This document shows, one piece after another, positions 1 to 6,195 of a stretch of 9,155 bases of DNA; within the stretch, counting starts at the first letter, position 1, and every line of letters begins with the position of its first letter. The notes below the pieces were generated by a model. It saw nothing but the letters and a program-made list of their open reading frames with translations, was not told where the DNA came from and did no database searches. The DNA lies in contig JACPJY010000113.1 of NCBI GenBank assembly GCA_016187325.1, forward strand, positions 1-9,155. Direction: 5' to 3'. The position numbers were made by a program, and so were the translations under genes. Origin of the DNA: Rhodospirillales bacterium. Lineage in GTDB: Bacteria; Pseudomonadota; Alphaproteobacteria; Rhodospirillales; Casp-alpha2.

Positions 1-230
1 GCCGGAAGCTATCCACGCCAATTGAGTCGTGGCTTTGCGGGGGGGGGGTGGAAATTCCGGCCCGCGATCCCATCTAATGAGTCAACGGACCGGCCGCGGT
101 CAGCCGCGCAACCGGCCCCCAGGGATGGTCCCCCCACCATCCTGCGGCTCCCTTAGGCGGAGCCTGAAGCGCCCGGCTTCCCCTTGCCGGGCGCTTTTTT
201 CGTCGCCGCCCGGCCGGGTTGCGGAACCGG
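1..230. other. Non-coding stretch with three consecutive hairpins
   Basis: No gene is recognised here. Frame 1 stays open from the window edge to a TAG at 154-156, but the translation resembles no protein and contains a ten-base G run (39-48). Three inverted repeats follow each other. The first is 123-129 with 136-142, a 7-bp stem closing a loop of six C. The second is 146-151 with 159-164, a 6-bp stem. The third is the 9-bp terminator stem at 169-194. This could be the 3' end of a structured RNA or the 3' UTR of a gene left of the window. It does not show the conserved ends of tmRNA, SRP RNA or tRNA. Confidence 0.4.
169..200 (+). terminator. Strong intrinsic terminator, rightward
   Basis: A perfect 9-bp GC-rich stem, GCGCCCGGC at 169-177 with GCCGGGCGC at 186-194, has an 8-nt loop and is followed directly by six T (195-200). 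The T run is only on the rightward side, so it ends a rightward transcript that starts left of the window. Leftward cenR transcription meets the same hairpin from the other side, without a U-tract. Confidence 0.85.
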
Positions 231-925
231 TCACGGCACCAGCCGGTAGCCGCCGGGCTCGGTGATCAGGATGCGGGCGTTGGAAGGGTCGGCCTCGATC
301 TTCTGGCGCAGTCGGTAGACGTGCGTTTCGAGCGTGTGGGTGGTGACGCCGGCGTTGTATCCCCACACCTCGTCCAGCAGCACCTCGCGGCTGATCACTT
401 TGTCGCCGGCGCGATAGAGGTATTTCAGGATCGCCGTTTCCTTGTCCGTCAGGCGCACCTTCTTCTTTTCGTCCGCGCTCAAGACCAGCAGCTTGTTCGC
501 GGGCTGGAAGGTATAGGGCCCGATCGAGAACACGGCGTCGTCGCTGCGTTCATGCTGGCGGATGTGGGCGCGCAGCCTGGCGAGCAGCACGCCGAGGCGG
601 AACGGCTTGGTGATGTAATCGTTGGCGCCGGCGTCGAGCCCGAGGATAGTGTCGGCGTCGGTGTCGGCGCCGGTCAGCATGATGATCGGCGAGGTGACGC
701 CGTTGCGGCGCATCAGGCGGCAGACCTCGCGCCCGTCCATGTCCGGCAGCCCGACGTCGAGGATGATGACGTCGAAATAGTCCTCCTTCGCGATCTCCAG
801 CGCCCCTTGGCGGCGGATTCGGCGCCGGTGGTCGCGAACTCCTCGTGCAGCTGGAGCTGCTCGCCCAGCATCTCGAGCAGCGTGGTGTCGTCGTCGACGA
901 TTAGGATCCTCTTGCCGGTGGTCAT
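231..925 (-). pseudogene. cenR: CenR-like OmpR-family response regulator, frameshifted
   Basis: This is a two-component response regulator of the OmpR/PhoB type: an N-terminal receiver, then a C-terminal winged-helix DNA-binding domain. With the frame restored it is about 231 residues. Visible marks are the acidic DDD pocket at 11-13, the phosphoacceptor aspartate in the ILDVGLPDMDG stretch (about residue 57), the YITKPF lysine motif, and a DNA-binding end containing TTHTLETHVYRLRQKIE. This layout and sequence match, from memory, the Caulobacter CenR envelope regulator. The start at 923-925 gives MTTGKRILIVDDD; its ribosome site is weak. Near 803-806 the frame breaks: after residue 40 one base is missing in a GGGG run (coding strand), splitting the gene into 809-925 and the downstream part ending at 231. 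Everything either side is intact, so a homopolymer sequencing error is likelier than decay. Family is sure; the gene name is moderate. Confidence 0.85.
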
Positions 926-978
926 GGTCTTCCGTTTGCCGTCCTTTTTCCGAGGGTCCGACTCATAAATGACGTGCC

Positions 979-1000
979 CAATCGGTATAAGGCCCGATTG
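979..1000. promoter_or_regulatory. Dyad upstream of the response regulator
   Basis: A perfect 7-bp inverted repeat with an 8-bp spacer, CAATCGG-N8-CCGATTG, lies 54-75 bp before the cenR-like start codon. Its size fits an operator for a dimeric regulator. It could equally be a hairpin in the 5' leader. No convincing -35/-10 pair was found around it. Confidence 0.4.
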
Positions 1001-1088
1001 CCTCAAAATACCACCACCGGCGGGCGAGCGTCGAGGTCCGCCCGGCACCCCCCGGCGGCGCTGCGGCGGCCGGTCGCCGGGGCGACAC

Positions 1089-1406
1089 CTATTTACCACG
1101 TTTTCTCCTTTTCTTTCCTATGCCCGTTCGCAGGCGACCGGTCCGAGTCGAACGCGCGTGTTCGGTGGACAGGTTTTTACGGCCTTTCTCCCATCGTTCA
1201 CCCATCCCGCCGACGGGCCGACGCGGTCCCCCGTTGCGGAGTGCGGGCGCCAACCCGTACAGCTCTCTCAAGACCCCTTGCCAACCGTTGCGGGTAGCGA
1301 ACTCAATGGCCTCGTCCAGGCCGGCGCTAAGCAAGCATTCCGCCATTCGCCTTTGCAACGATCTGTTCGTTTGTTCCGGTTGAAGCATTTCGGTTCTTTG
1401 AGCCAT
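1089..1406 (-). CDS. Small unknown protein with basic tail (105 aa)
   Basis: I do not recognise this protein. The start at 1404-1406 is chosen because a strong ribosome site, AAGGAGT (1413-1419), lies six bases before it; longer upstream starts lack one. Residues 1-50 look like an amphipathic helical region (LQRRMAECLLSAGLDEAIEFA), and residues 55-105 are rich in G, R and K, ending in a cluster of about seven basic residues. No signal peptide or membrane segment is visible. It stands alone: 482 bp separate it from the gene upstream and 163 bp from the cenR-like gene downstream. The strong ribosome site supports expression. The low-complexity tail might bind nucleic acid or be the result of a 3' frame change, but neither is shown. 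Confidence 0.6.
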   Translation of the reverse strand: MAQRTEMLQPEQTNRSLQRRMAECLLSAGLDEAIEFATRNGWQGVLRELYGLAPALRNGGPRRPVGGMGERWEKGRKNLSTEHARSTRTGRLRTGIGKKRRKRGK

Positions 1407-1889
1407 TGGAATACTCCTTGGCGAGTCGGATTCCGCGTAGGTGCCTTGGTTAGGGAAAAATAGTCCCACGACGGTCCCGATCGTTCGTGTGATGCCTGTC
1501 ACCACGGTCGATCACGTTCGCGCGACGGAGTTGTTAGAAAAGGTGTTCGGAAAGTTCGTGGATTCGAATCAGAAGCGGGCCACCCACTACGAGAACATCG
1601 CCGAGAGTGCTGTCCGTGGTCAGGCTGCTACGAATTTACAGCCACTCGCGATCTGGTGATGGAATACCCAACGTGTAACGGAAATCGAGAGACCTTGTGG
1701 CGTCATCACGCGCAATGTCCGCTTTGAGTCGATACCGTTGATAAAGTGCCTCTTGAACGAGATCCGGCGGCTCGAGGCCCACGAGCTCGGCCTCGACAAA
1801 GCCGGCGTCGCGCCCGCCGTCGCCGTCCAGGCCAGCCTCGACTCGACCGCGCGGCGGAAGAAAAAGCGGAAAGTCCGGCGGACTCGGGT
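1407..1889. other. Long gap between two leftward genes
   Basis: This 483-bp gap has no intact gene. It has lower GC than the surroundings in 1480-1750. It holds a rightward frame broken by a TGA (see 1492-1893) and a weak leftward terminator next to the 86-aa gene. No clear promoter was found for the 105-aa gene. Confidence 0.5.
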
Positions 1890-1893
1890 CTAG
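1492..1893 (+). pseudogene. Possible decayed rightward gene remnant
   Basis: One rightward frame runs from an ATG at 1492 to a TGA at 1657-1659 (55 codons), then stays open in the same frame to a TAG at 1891-1893. From about 1753 the second part has almost only G or C in third positions, like real genes here, and reads as a helical stretch (NEIRRLEAHELGLDKAG) with a very basic end (RRKKKRKVRR). There is no ribosome site before the ATG and no good start for the second part. The product is not recognised. It may be the remains of a gene whose 5' half has drifted, or chance. Its TAG overlaps the leftward gene's stop codon at CTAG (1890-1893). Confidence 0.22.
1858..1884 (-). terminator. Weak leftward terminator-like hairpin
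   Basis: On the minus strand, AGTCC-GCC-GGACT (1872-1884) forms a 5-bp stem, followed by an interrupted T tract (two T, then five T at 1861-1865). It begins six bases after the stop of the 86-aa gene, the right place for the end of that operon. The stem is short, so confidence is low. Confidence 0.35.
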
Positions 1894-2150
1894 GTCTGGT
1901 TTTCGACCGTCGACGCGCGGGGAAACAAGTGCTTGGCCAGCAACTTATACCGCTGGAGGAATTCCGCGTGCTCGGCGCCGGTCAAATAACCGTGCTCGAT
2001 CAGCCTGTTGAACAACGGCACCATGGGTTCCACCGCGTACATGGCGAGCACCGCTCTTTCCAACTCCCCTCGGGTTTCCAACTCATCGTTGGGGGCATGG
2101 CTTCCTTCGTTCGCGTCGAACATACGTTGTAGCCTACGATTCTTGTTCAT
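1890..2150 (-). CDS. Small unknown protein (86 aa), last gene of the envelope operon
   Basis: This family is not recognised. The protein is soluble-looking, charged and mostly helical, with a denser hydrophobic centre (AVLAMYAVEPMVPLFNRLIEHGYLTGAEHAEFLQRYKLL, described here by residues 33-71) and no signal peptide or membrane segment. The start at 2148-2150 is chosen because AAAGGA lies nine bases upstream. An alternative ATG at 2166-2168 overlaps the stop of the MlaC-like gene (ATGA) but has no ribosome site. Either way the two genes are tightly linked and probably co-transcribed, with translation likely coupled. The link suggests a role alongside the MlaC-like protein, but this is inference. 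Confidence 0.7.
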   Translation of the reverse strand: MNKNRRLQRMFDANEGSHAPNDELETRGELERAVLAMYAVEPMVPLFNRLIEHGYLTGAEHAEFLQRYKLLAKHLFPRASTVENQT

Positions 2151-2164
2151 GATCCCAAGTCCTT

Positions 2165-3001
2165 TCATCTTGAATCAGCCTCGGGCGTCGGCCGTCCCAC
2201 GGCGGCGGCCGATCGCGCTATGGACAACGGGTTGCACCCTTTGTTACCGCTGGCTTGGTCGCGGCATCTGTCCTGCGCCTGTTCCGGTTCGCGGTAAGTC
2301 CCTCTCATCCGCGCCAGTAGGCCCTCAAGGCCATGTTGCCGGACATAGGCGGCGAACTCGCTCCGCCGCGTGACAACCATGTTCATTCCGGCATCGATCA
2401 CGTTCACGATCTTCACGTCGACACTCCGGGTACGCACGCGGTAGGAGATCTGATGGGGCGGCAAGTCGAGAATCTGAATTTCCGTGACCACCAGGCTGTC
2501 CCGATCATCCATTTGTTGGAATCCCGTGATCCTGACCTTGAGGGTATCGAATATCGTGTCTGTGGAGCTGCCATAATGGACGGCAATGCGTTCTCTTACC
2601 GTTTCCAGGCGCAGAATGGTGGATTCGAGAATCATCCCACCGAACAGATTCGCGTACTCCCGGCGCTGCGCAGGTGTCGCGTCGTTCCAGTGGTGGCCAA
2701 GTGCGAGACGGGCGATGGTGTCGATATCGAACGCTTTGTCCATCAGGCATCGCATATGATTGCGACGTTGTTCCGGGCTCGCATCCCGATCTCTGATCAC
2801 GGCGACGGCCTCATCAGTGAATTCGCGGACGACTACCCGGGGATCATTCCCAGCCTCATCCGCCAAGACGGGCCCGCTTGCGAACAAAGCCAGGACCGCG
2901 GCCGCCGCGAACCGCCGGCGCAAGCGTGACGGCGGGCGTCGTAATGGGCATTGGCCCCGCGCTGTTGCCGCCTCGCGTTGATCGGTAGGAATTTTCATCA
3001 T
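2165..3001 (-). CDS. MlaC/Ttg2D-family periplasmic substrate-binding protein
   Basis: MlaC-family proteins carry phospholipids or related lipids between membranes in the periplasm, normally with an MlaFEDB ABC transporter. This 278-residue protein has a long basic N-region, a hydrophobic core at about 30-44 and a likely signal-peptidase site after VLA (about 47). The mature part shows the family pattern: helices around IDTIARLALGHHWNDATPAQRREYANLFG, then the strand-rich part with VRITGFQQ, DSLVVTEI, ISYRVR and VKIVNVIDAGMNMV. The C-terminus from about 240 is a family-atypical low-complexity tail. A GGAGG site seven bases before the first ATG fixes the start. No mlaE, mlaF or mlaD gene lies nearby; instead the partners are DUF992 and small membrane proteins. 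The substrate is therefore unknown. The family assignment is good, the exact role is not settled. Confidence 0.8.
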   Translation of the reverse strand: MMKIPTDQREAATARGQCPLRRPPSRLRRRFAAAAVLALFASGPVLADEAGNDPRVVVREFTDEAVAVIRDRDASPEQRRNHMRCLMDKAFDIDTIARLALGHHWNDATPAQRREYANLFGGMILESTILRLETVRERIAVHYGSSTDTIFDTLKVRITGFQQMDDRDSLVVTEIQILDLPPHQISYRVRTRSVDVKIVNVIDAGMNMVVTRRSEFAAYVRQHGLEGLLARMRGTYREPEQAQDRCRDQASGNKGCNPLSIARSAAAVGRPTPEADSR

Positions 3002-3029
3002 GTTCTAGCCTCCAAAAGACGACTCCTTA

Positions 3030-3527
3030 TTAATCGGCTTCCAGGTAGAGGTACCCGAGGCCGCCGGCGAGCCCCCAACCGGTGCTGCCTTCCAGCGCCA
3101 GGGGCTGCAAGGAAATCGTCTTCGGACCGGCGCCGATCAGCGCACCCGCGCCGCCGCCCACAAGAAAGGTGGCGGAAGCCTTGCCGCCGAAATACTTGCC
3201 GGCAAGGGCATGAGATCCGATGCGTGTGTCCGTGGCCCCGCCGAGCACCGCGAAATGAATGGTCTGGTCCCGGTTCCAGTTCAGGTCCACGCCAAGGCCA
3301 ATGCCCGTTGACCCTTTGTATCTCTCTTGACCGCCGGGACCGTCGAAAACGCAGGTGACGCCCACGGTCGAATGGACCAGCAGATCGCGCTGGGTCCCGG
3401 GCACGCTGTTACACGACAAGACGCCGATCTGGACGCCGCCCTCGGCCATCGCCGGTGGCGTCGCCGTGACCGGCAGGAACAGCGCGGACGCGACGAGGCC
3501 GAGAGTGAAACGCTTAAGGCTGTTCAT
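3030..3527 (-). CDS. DUF992 domain secreted protein
   Basis: DUF992 proteins are small exported proteins, common in Alphaproteobacteria, of unknown function. The 165-residue product begins with a signal peptide (KRF, hydrophobic 8-20, cleavage after AMA at about 28). The DUF992 features follow: GVQIGVLSC at 31-39, a second cysteine in VTCVF (59) that may pair with it, QERYKGSTG, the ALAGKYFGG segment, the glycine-rich VGGGAGALIGAG and ISLQPLALEGSTG, and a C-terminal GLAGGLGYLYLE strand. The start at 3525-3527 has AAGGAGA six bases upstream; the earlier ATG at 3563 has none. The gene lies 28 bp before the MlaC-like gene, so it is almost surely in the same transcript. It may be an envelope stress or lipid-associated protein, but nothing in the sequence proves it. 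Confidence 0.85.
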   Translation of the reverse strand: MNSLKRFTLGLVASALFLPVTATPPAMAEGGVQIGVLSCNSVPGTQRDLLVHSTVGVTCVFDGPGGQERYKGSTGIGLGVDLNWNRDQTIHFAVLGGATDTRIGSHALAGKYFGGKASATFLVGGGAGALIGAGPKTISLQPLALEGSTGWGLAGGLGYLYLEAD

Positions 3528-3568
3528 GTCTGTTCTCCTTGTTCGGGTTTCGGATCCTTCCAACCCTG

Positions 3569-3591
3569 CCGCCGTAAAGGTGTTGCGGCGG
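3569..3591. repeat. Hairpin between the small membrane protein and DUF992 genes
   Basis: CCGCCG (3569-3574) and CGGCGG (3586-3591) form a 6-bp inverted repeat with an 11-base loop, placed in the 71-bp gap between two operon genes. No T run follows on either strand, so it is more likely an mRNA-stabilising or processing stem than a terminator. Confidence 0.5.
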
Positions 3592-3598
3592 GAGCAAG

Positions 3599-3937
3599 TC
3601 AGAAACTCACCATGTCGCTTTGAACGAAAATCACCACCAGCACCGCGGCGTAGAACACCGTCGCGATGCCGATGTAGAAGAACACCCGCGCCAAAATCCG
3701 AAGCGGATAAAGGCTGCCGCGCGATGATTCGCCGGAGCGGACGTCGGTCGCCGCCAAGCCGAAATCCGCGGCTCCGCGGCCGGTTCGCGGACCGATGGCG
3801 CCGGCGCCGAAGACCGAGGCATGCCGCCGCAATCCGTCATTCGAGATCGCGGGGGCGCGCCCGGTCCCCATCGGGACCTGCCGACGCGGTAACGTGATGC
3901 GAGGATTCTCTTCATGCCGCAGTACGTTGGTTGCCAT
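3599..3937 (-). CDS. Small C-terminally anchored membrane protein (112 aa)
   Basis: Not a recognised family. The first 78 or so residues are polar, basic and low in predicted structure; residues about 84-106 form one strongly hydrophobic segment (ARVFFYIGIATVFYAAVLVV). Only a short polar tail follows, so the topology looks tail-anchored or a single C-terminal span. The start at 3935-3937 is preceded by GGGAG seven bases away; the ATG at 3976 has no such site. The hydrophobic end repeats the pattern of the gene just upstream (AR-x-x-FY-[IL]-GIA), so the two are probably distant paralogues or share one membrane module. It is the second gene of the leftward operon, 43 bp after its sister and 71 bp before DUF992. 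Confidence 0.65.
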   Translation of the reverse strand: MATNVLRHEENPRITLPRRQVPMGTGRAPAISNDGLRRHASVFGAGAIGPRTGRGAADFGLAATDVRSGESSRGSLYPLRILARVFFYIGIATVFYAAVLVVIFVQSDMVSF

Positions 3938-3980
3938 CGAACGTCTCCCGTTTGTCAACAAGGTGGACTGGAACACGCCT

Positions 3981-4265
3981 TCATCTGGCCAACACCACCA
4001 GGATCAGCAGGTAAAATTGGGCGACGGTAATGAGGACCGCGATGCCGAGATAGAAGAGTCCTCGCGCGACTGCCAAAAGCGTGTCGACGGCTTGACCGGG
4101 GACGCACCGGCAGAGGATGTCGGCGGCCCGCAGACTGAGGGTCGGCCGACCGGGCCACCATGCGCTGCCTGCCGTCCCCTGCGCGCGCCCGGCGTCAATC
4201 GGCGCGACCAAGCGCCTCAACGCTTCGGAAACGCCGCCTTCATTCCTCCGCATGGTGTTGTGCAT
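3981..4265 (-). CDS. Small C-terminally anchored membrane protein (94 aa)
   Basis: This is the first gene of the leftward operon; its family is unknown. The N-terminal two thirds is polar with two cysteines close together (LCRC, 52 and 54). Residues about 68-93 are a single hydrophobic segment that runs almost to the end (ARGLFYLGIAVLITVAQFYL). The AR-x-x-FY-L-GIA start of this segment matches the neighbouring 112-aa protein. The start at 4263-4265 is preceded by GGAGAGG within about ten bases; a second ATG at 4253 in the same frame is possible. The pairing with a similar protein next door suggests a hetero-oligomer in the inner membrane, which is inference. Confidence 0.6.
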   Translation of the reverse strand: MHNTMRRNEGGVSEALRRLVAPIDAGRAQGTAGSAWWPGRPTLSLRAADILCRCVPGQAVDTLLAVARGLFYLGIAVLITVAQFYLLILVVLAR

Positions 4266-4323
4266 CGTGCCTCTCCGGTTCGAAACGGTGGGGACCGATT
4301 GTTCCCCGGTGGCCGAGTGGGAA

Positions 4324-4336
4324 TGTTGATTCAACA
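4324..4336. promoter_or_regulatory. 13-bp palindrome upstream of the envelope operon
   Basis: TGTTGA-T-TCAACA is a perfect inverted repeat around a central T, placed 59-71 bp before the first operon start codon and beside an AT-rich stretch. It may be an operator. The regulator is unknown. Confidence 0.4.
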
Positions 4337-4410
4337 ATAGCGACGTTACGAAGCCGCTGCATTTAAATCTAAATCAAATAGGCGTGAGAGAATTTTGAGA
4401 CTTGATATCC

Positions 4411-4563
4411 ATGCCATTTCCCATCCGAATCATCATTGGCGGCCGTTTCTACGCCGCCTTTTTGATCCGCAAATCACGGTTTGGTGATTACTGCCGATCT
4501 ATTGAAGGATTGCGGCGGGTCTCGGCATCAACCCGTGGCTTTTACTTCTTCCCGTTTTCCTAA
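4411..4563 (+). CDS. Doubtful 50-aa ORF
   Basis: An ATG at 4411 opens 50 codons to TAA at 4561-4563, rich in I, F, R and S. There is no ribosome site upstream, the codon use is unlike nearby genes, and a terminator-like hairpin lies inside it. It may be chance; it is kept because the region is otherwise empty. Confidence 0.15.
   Translation: MPFPIRIIIGGRFYAAFLIRKSRFGDYCRSIEGLRRVSASTRGFYFFPFS
4438..4463 (+). terminator. Rightward terminator-like hairpin
   Basis: GGCGGC (4438-4443) and GCCGCC (4453-4458) form a 6-bp stem with a 9-base loop, followed by five T (4459-4463). No rightward gene is recognised upstream, so if real it would end a short untranslated RNA or attenuate a leader transcript of ribA. 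Confidence 0.4.
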
Positions 4564-4838
4564 GCTGCGCTGGAAACCCGACAAGGGCGCGGGGATCGGA
4601 AACCGCGACGGCGCTTTGCCCGCCGTCGCCAACAGTTAGCGGCCTGGGAAGGCTATGTTTGATGGTCGTGGCAACGAGCGGCGGCCCTCACCGTGTTCCA
4701 GATTGCCCCACGGAACCCGGAAGGCTACCCTGATGCTTGGAACCGAAGTTCATCTGAAAGAATGTCGGATAAAGACGTTCGCTGTTCACGGGCGAGTAAG
4801 GTGTCCGTCGGTCCGTAATCAACGCTATCATCGCAGCC

Positions 4839-6002
4839 ATGAGCAAGCCGCCCTTCGAATTGATCCCGATGCCCGCCTCCCGCGAGCCGGTATCGCTGCT
4901 GGCGGTCGATCGCGCCGTTTCCGAAGTCCGGCGCGGGCGCTTCGTCGCCGTCGCCGGCGCCGGCGGCATTGCGGTGCTGGTGCAGGCGGCCGAGGCGGTC
5001 ACCCCGGAGGCCCTGATCGAACTCAAGCGGATCAGCCGTTCCGATCCGGTGGTCGCCGTCACCGCGCGCCGTGCCGCGGTGTTGGGTTTGGCCGAGACCG
5101 TCGGCAACATCGTCACCCTCGCCGGCGTCGGGGGATTGTCCGCCGACGTGATCCGCAACCTCGCCGATCCGCTGTCCGACGATCCGCTGCCCGACGCCGC
5201 CAAGGCGTCGCTGACCGTGACGGTCAGGAAAACGCCGACCTTCGACTGCGAGAGCGCCGCCGTGGCGCTGATGAAGCTGGCCCGGCTGCTGCCGGCCGCG
5301 GTGGCGGCCAAGATCGCCGACCCGACCGCCGAAGACCTGATGGCGTGGGCGTCGCGCCACGATCTGCTGCTGGTCGACTGCGGCGACATCTTCCAGTACG
5401 ACGGCACCGCGGCGCGGACGCTGCGCGCCGTCGGCTCGGCCAGGGTGCCGCTCGTCGACATGCACGACACGCGGATCACCGCGTTCCGGCCGCTCGACGG
5501 CGGGCTCGAGCATCTGGCCATCGTCATCGGCGAGCCCGCCAAGGATCGGCCGGTGCTGACGCGGCTGCACTCGGAATGCTTCACCGGCGATCTGCTCGGC
5601 AGCCTCAGGTGCGATTGCGGCAGCCAGCTGCAAGGCGCGATCAAGGAGATCGCCGCCGCCGGCAGCGGCGTCCTCATCTATCTGGCGCAGGAGGGCCGCG
5701 GCATCGGCTTGGTCAACAAGCTGCGCGCCTACGAGCTGCAGGACCGCGGCTTCGACACCATGGACGCCAACGAGCAGCTCGGCTTCGACGCCGACGAACG
5801 GGTGTACCTGCCGGCGGCGCAAATCCTGCGCCAGCTCGGCTTCACCCGGGTGCGGCTGATGACCAACAACCCGGACAAGGTGACGGCCCTCGGCAACTGC
5901 GGCATCGCGGTCGAGGAACGGGTGCCGCACGCCTTCCCGTCCAACAAGCACAACGAATCCTACCTGCGCACCAAGGCCGCCCGCGGCGGCCACGTGTTCT
6001 AG
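4839..6002 (+). CDS. ribA: GTP cyclohydrolase II with degenerate RibB-like N-terminal half
   Basis: GTP cyclohydrolase II opens GTP to the pyrimidine precursor, formate and pyrophosphate, the first step of riboflavin synthesis. Of 387 residues, about 205-387 are the RibA domain: the zinc ligands C247, C258 and C260 in the HSECFTGDLLGSLRCDC stretch, the catalytic QEGRGIGL (284-291) with its arginine, LGFDADER, and MTNNPDK (341-347). The first 200 residues align with the RibB (dihydroxybutanone phosphate synthase) domain by order of motifs, such as AVDRAVSEVRRGRFV and AEAVTPEAL, and by the linker-like HDLLLVDCGDIFQY. However, the acidic metal/substrate motif DDEDRENEGD is replaced by AGAGG, so RibB activity is probably lost. 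The ATG at 4839 lacks a clear ribosome site but matches the domain start. It appears monocistronic. Confidence 0.92.
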   Translation: MSKPPFELIPMPASREPVSLLAVDRAVSEVRRGRFVAVAGAGGIAVLVQAAEAVTPEALIELKRISRSDPVVAVTARRAAVLGLAETVGNIVTLAGVGGLSADVIRNLADPLSDDPLPDAAKASLTVTVRKTPTFDCESAAVALMKLARLLPAAVAAKIADPTAEDLMAWASRHDLLLVDCGDIFQYDGTAARTLRAVGSARVPLVDMHDTRITAFRPLDGGLEHLAIVIGEPAKDRPVLTRLHSECFTGDLLGSLRCDCGSQLQGAIKEIAAAGSGVLIYLAQEGRGIGLVNKLRAYELQDRGFDTMDANEQLGFDADERVYLPAAQILRQLGFTRVRLMTNNPDKVTALGNCGIAVEERVPHAFPSNKHNESYLRTKAARGGHVF

Positions 6003-6070
6003 GGGTCGTTCCCGCAATCCCGTCTAGCGATCGTCGCGTGCACGCAGACCGGCGGCGGCATCGGCGTGTC

Positions 6071-6094
6071 GGAACGTCGCCCGGATGCCGTTCC
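6071..6094 (+). terminator. Hairpin after ribA, without T run
   Basis: GGAACG (6071-6076) and CGTTCC (6089-6094) form a 6-bp stem with a 12-base loop. It is 69 bp after the ribA stop. No T run follows, so it is at best a weak or factor-assisted terminator. Confidence 0.25.
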
Positions 6095-6165
6095 GAAAAT
6101 CGACAAAAATCGCCGGCCATGTTGGCCTGACCAGATGATCGCGTTGAAATCGGCTCCGAAAATTT

Positions 6166-6195
6166 TTTTGTCGCCTTTTGTCGTCTTTTGTCGTC
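6166..6195. repeat. Three 10-bp direct repeats with phased T tracts
   Basis: Units TTTTGTCGCC, TTTTGTCGTC and TTTTGTCGTC lie in tandem. Counting the longer run just before and the TTTT at 6197-6200, four T tracts recur every 10-11 bp, a pattern known to curve DNA. Confidence 0.7.

Larger units (their letters stand above)
4266..4838. other. Divergent intergenic region
   Basis: The region separates the leftward envelope operon from rightward ribA. The stretch 4321-4400 is AT-rich, as expected for promoters. It holds a 13-bp palindrome (4324-4336), a rightward terminator-like hairpin (4438-4463) and an unproven 50-codon ORF (4411-4563). No FMN riboswitch motif was found before ribA, and no convincing -35/-10 pair could be fixed for either side. 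Confidence 0.5.

Noticed and set aside
1..156. C-terminal end of a rightward gene in frame 1
   Set aside because: The frame is open but the translation is low-complexity, crosses a ten-G run and overlaps the hairpins; the evidence is too weak to call a gene.
1855..1890. KKKRKV motif resembling a nuclear localisation signal
   Set aside because: A chance basic cluster in a doubtful bacterial reading frame.
2333..2929. Rightward 198-codon frame opposite the MlaC-like gene
   Set aside because: It is a shadow; the leftward frame has a signal peptide, ribosome site and family motifs.
4400..4838. FMN riboswitch before ribA
   Set aside because: The conserved RFN sequence blocks were looked for and not found.
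4688..6017. Long leftward frames opposite ribA
   Set aside because: They are shadows caused by high GC; the rightward frame carries all RibA motifs.
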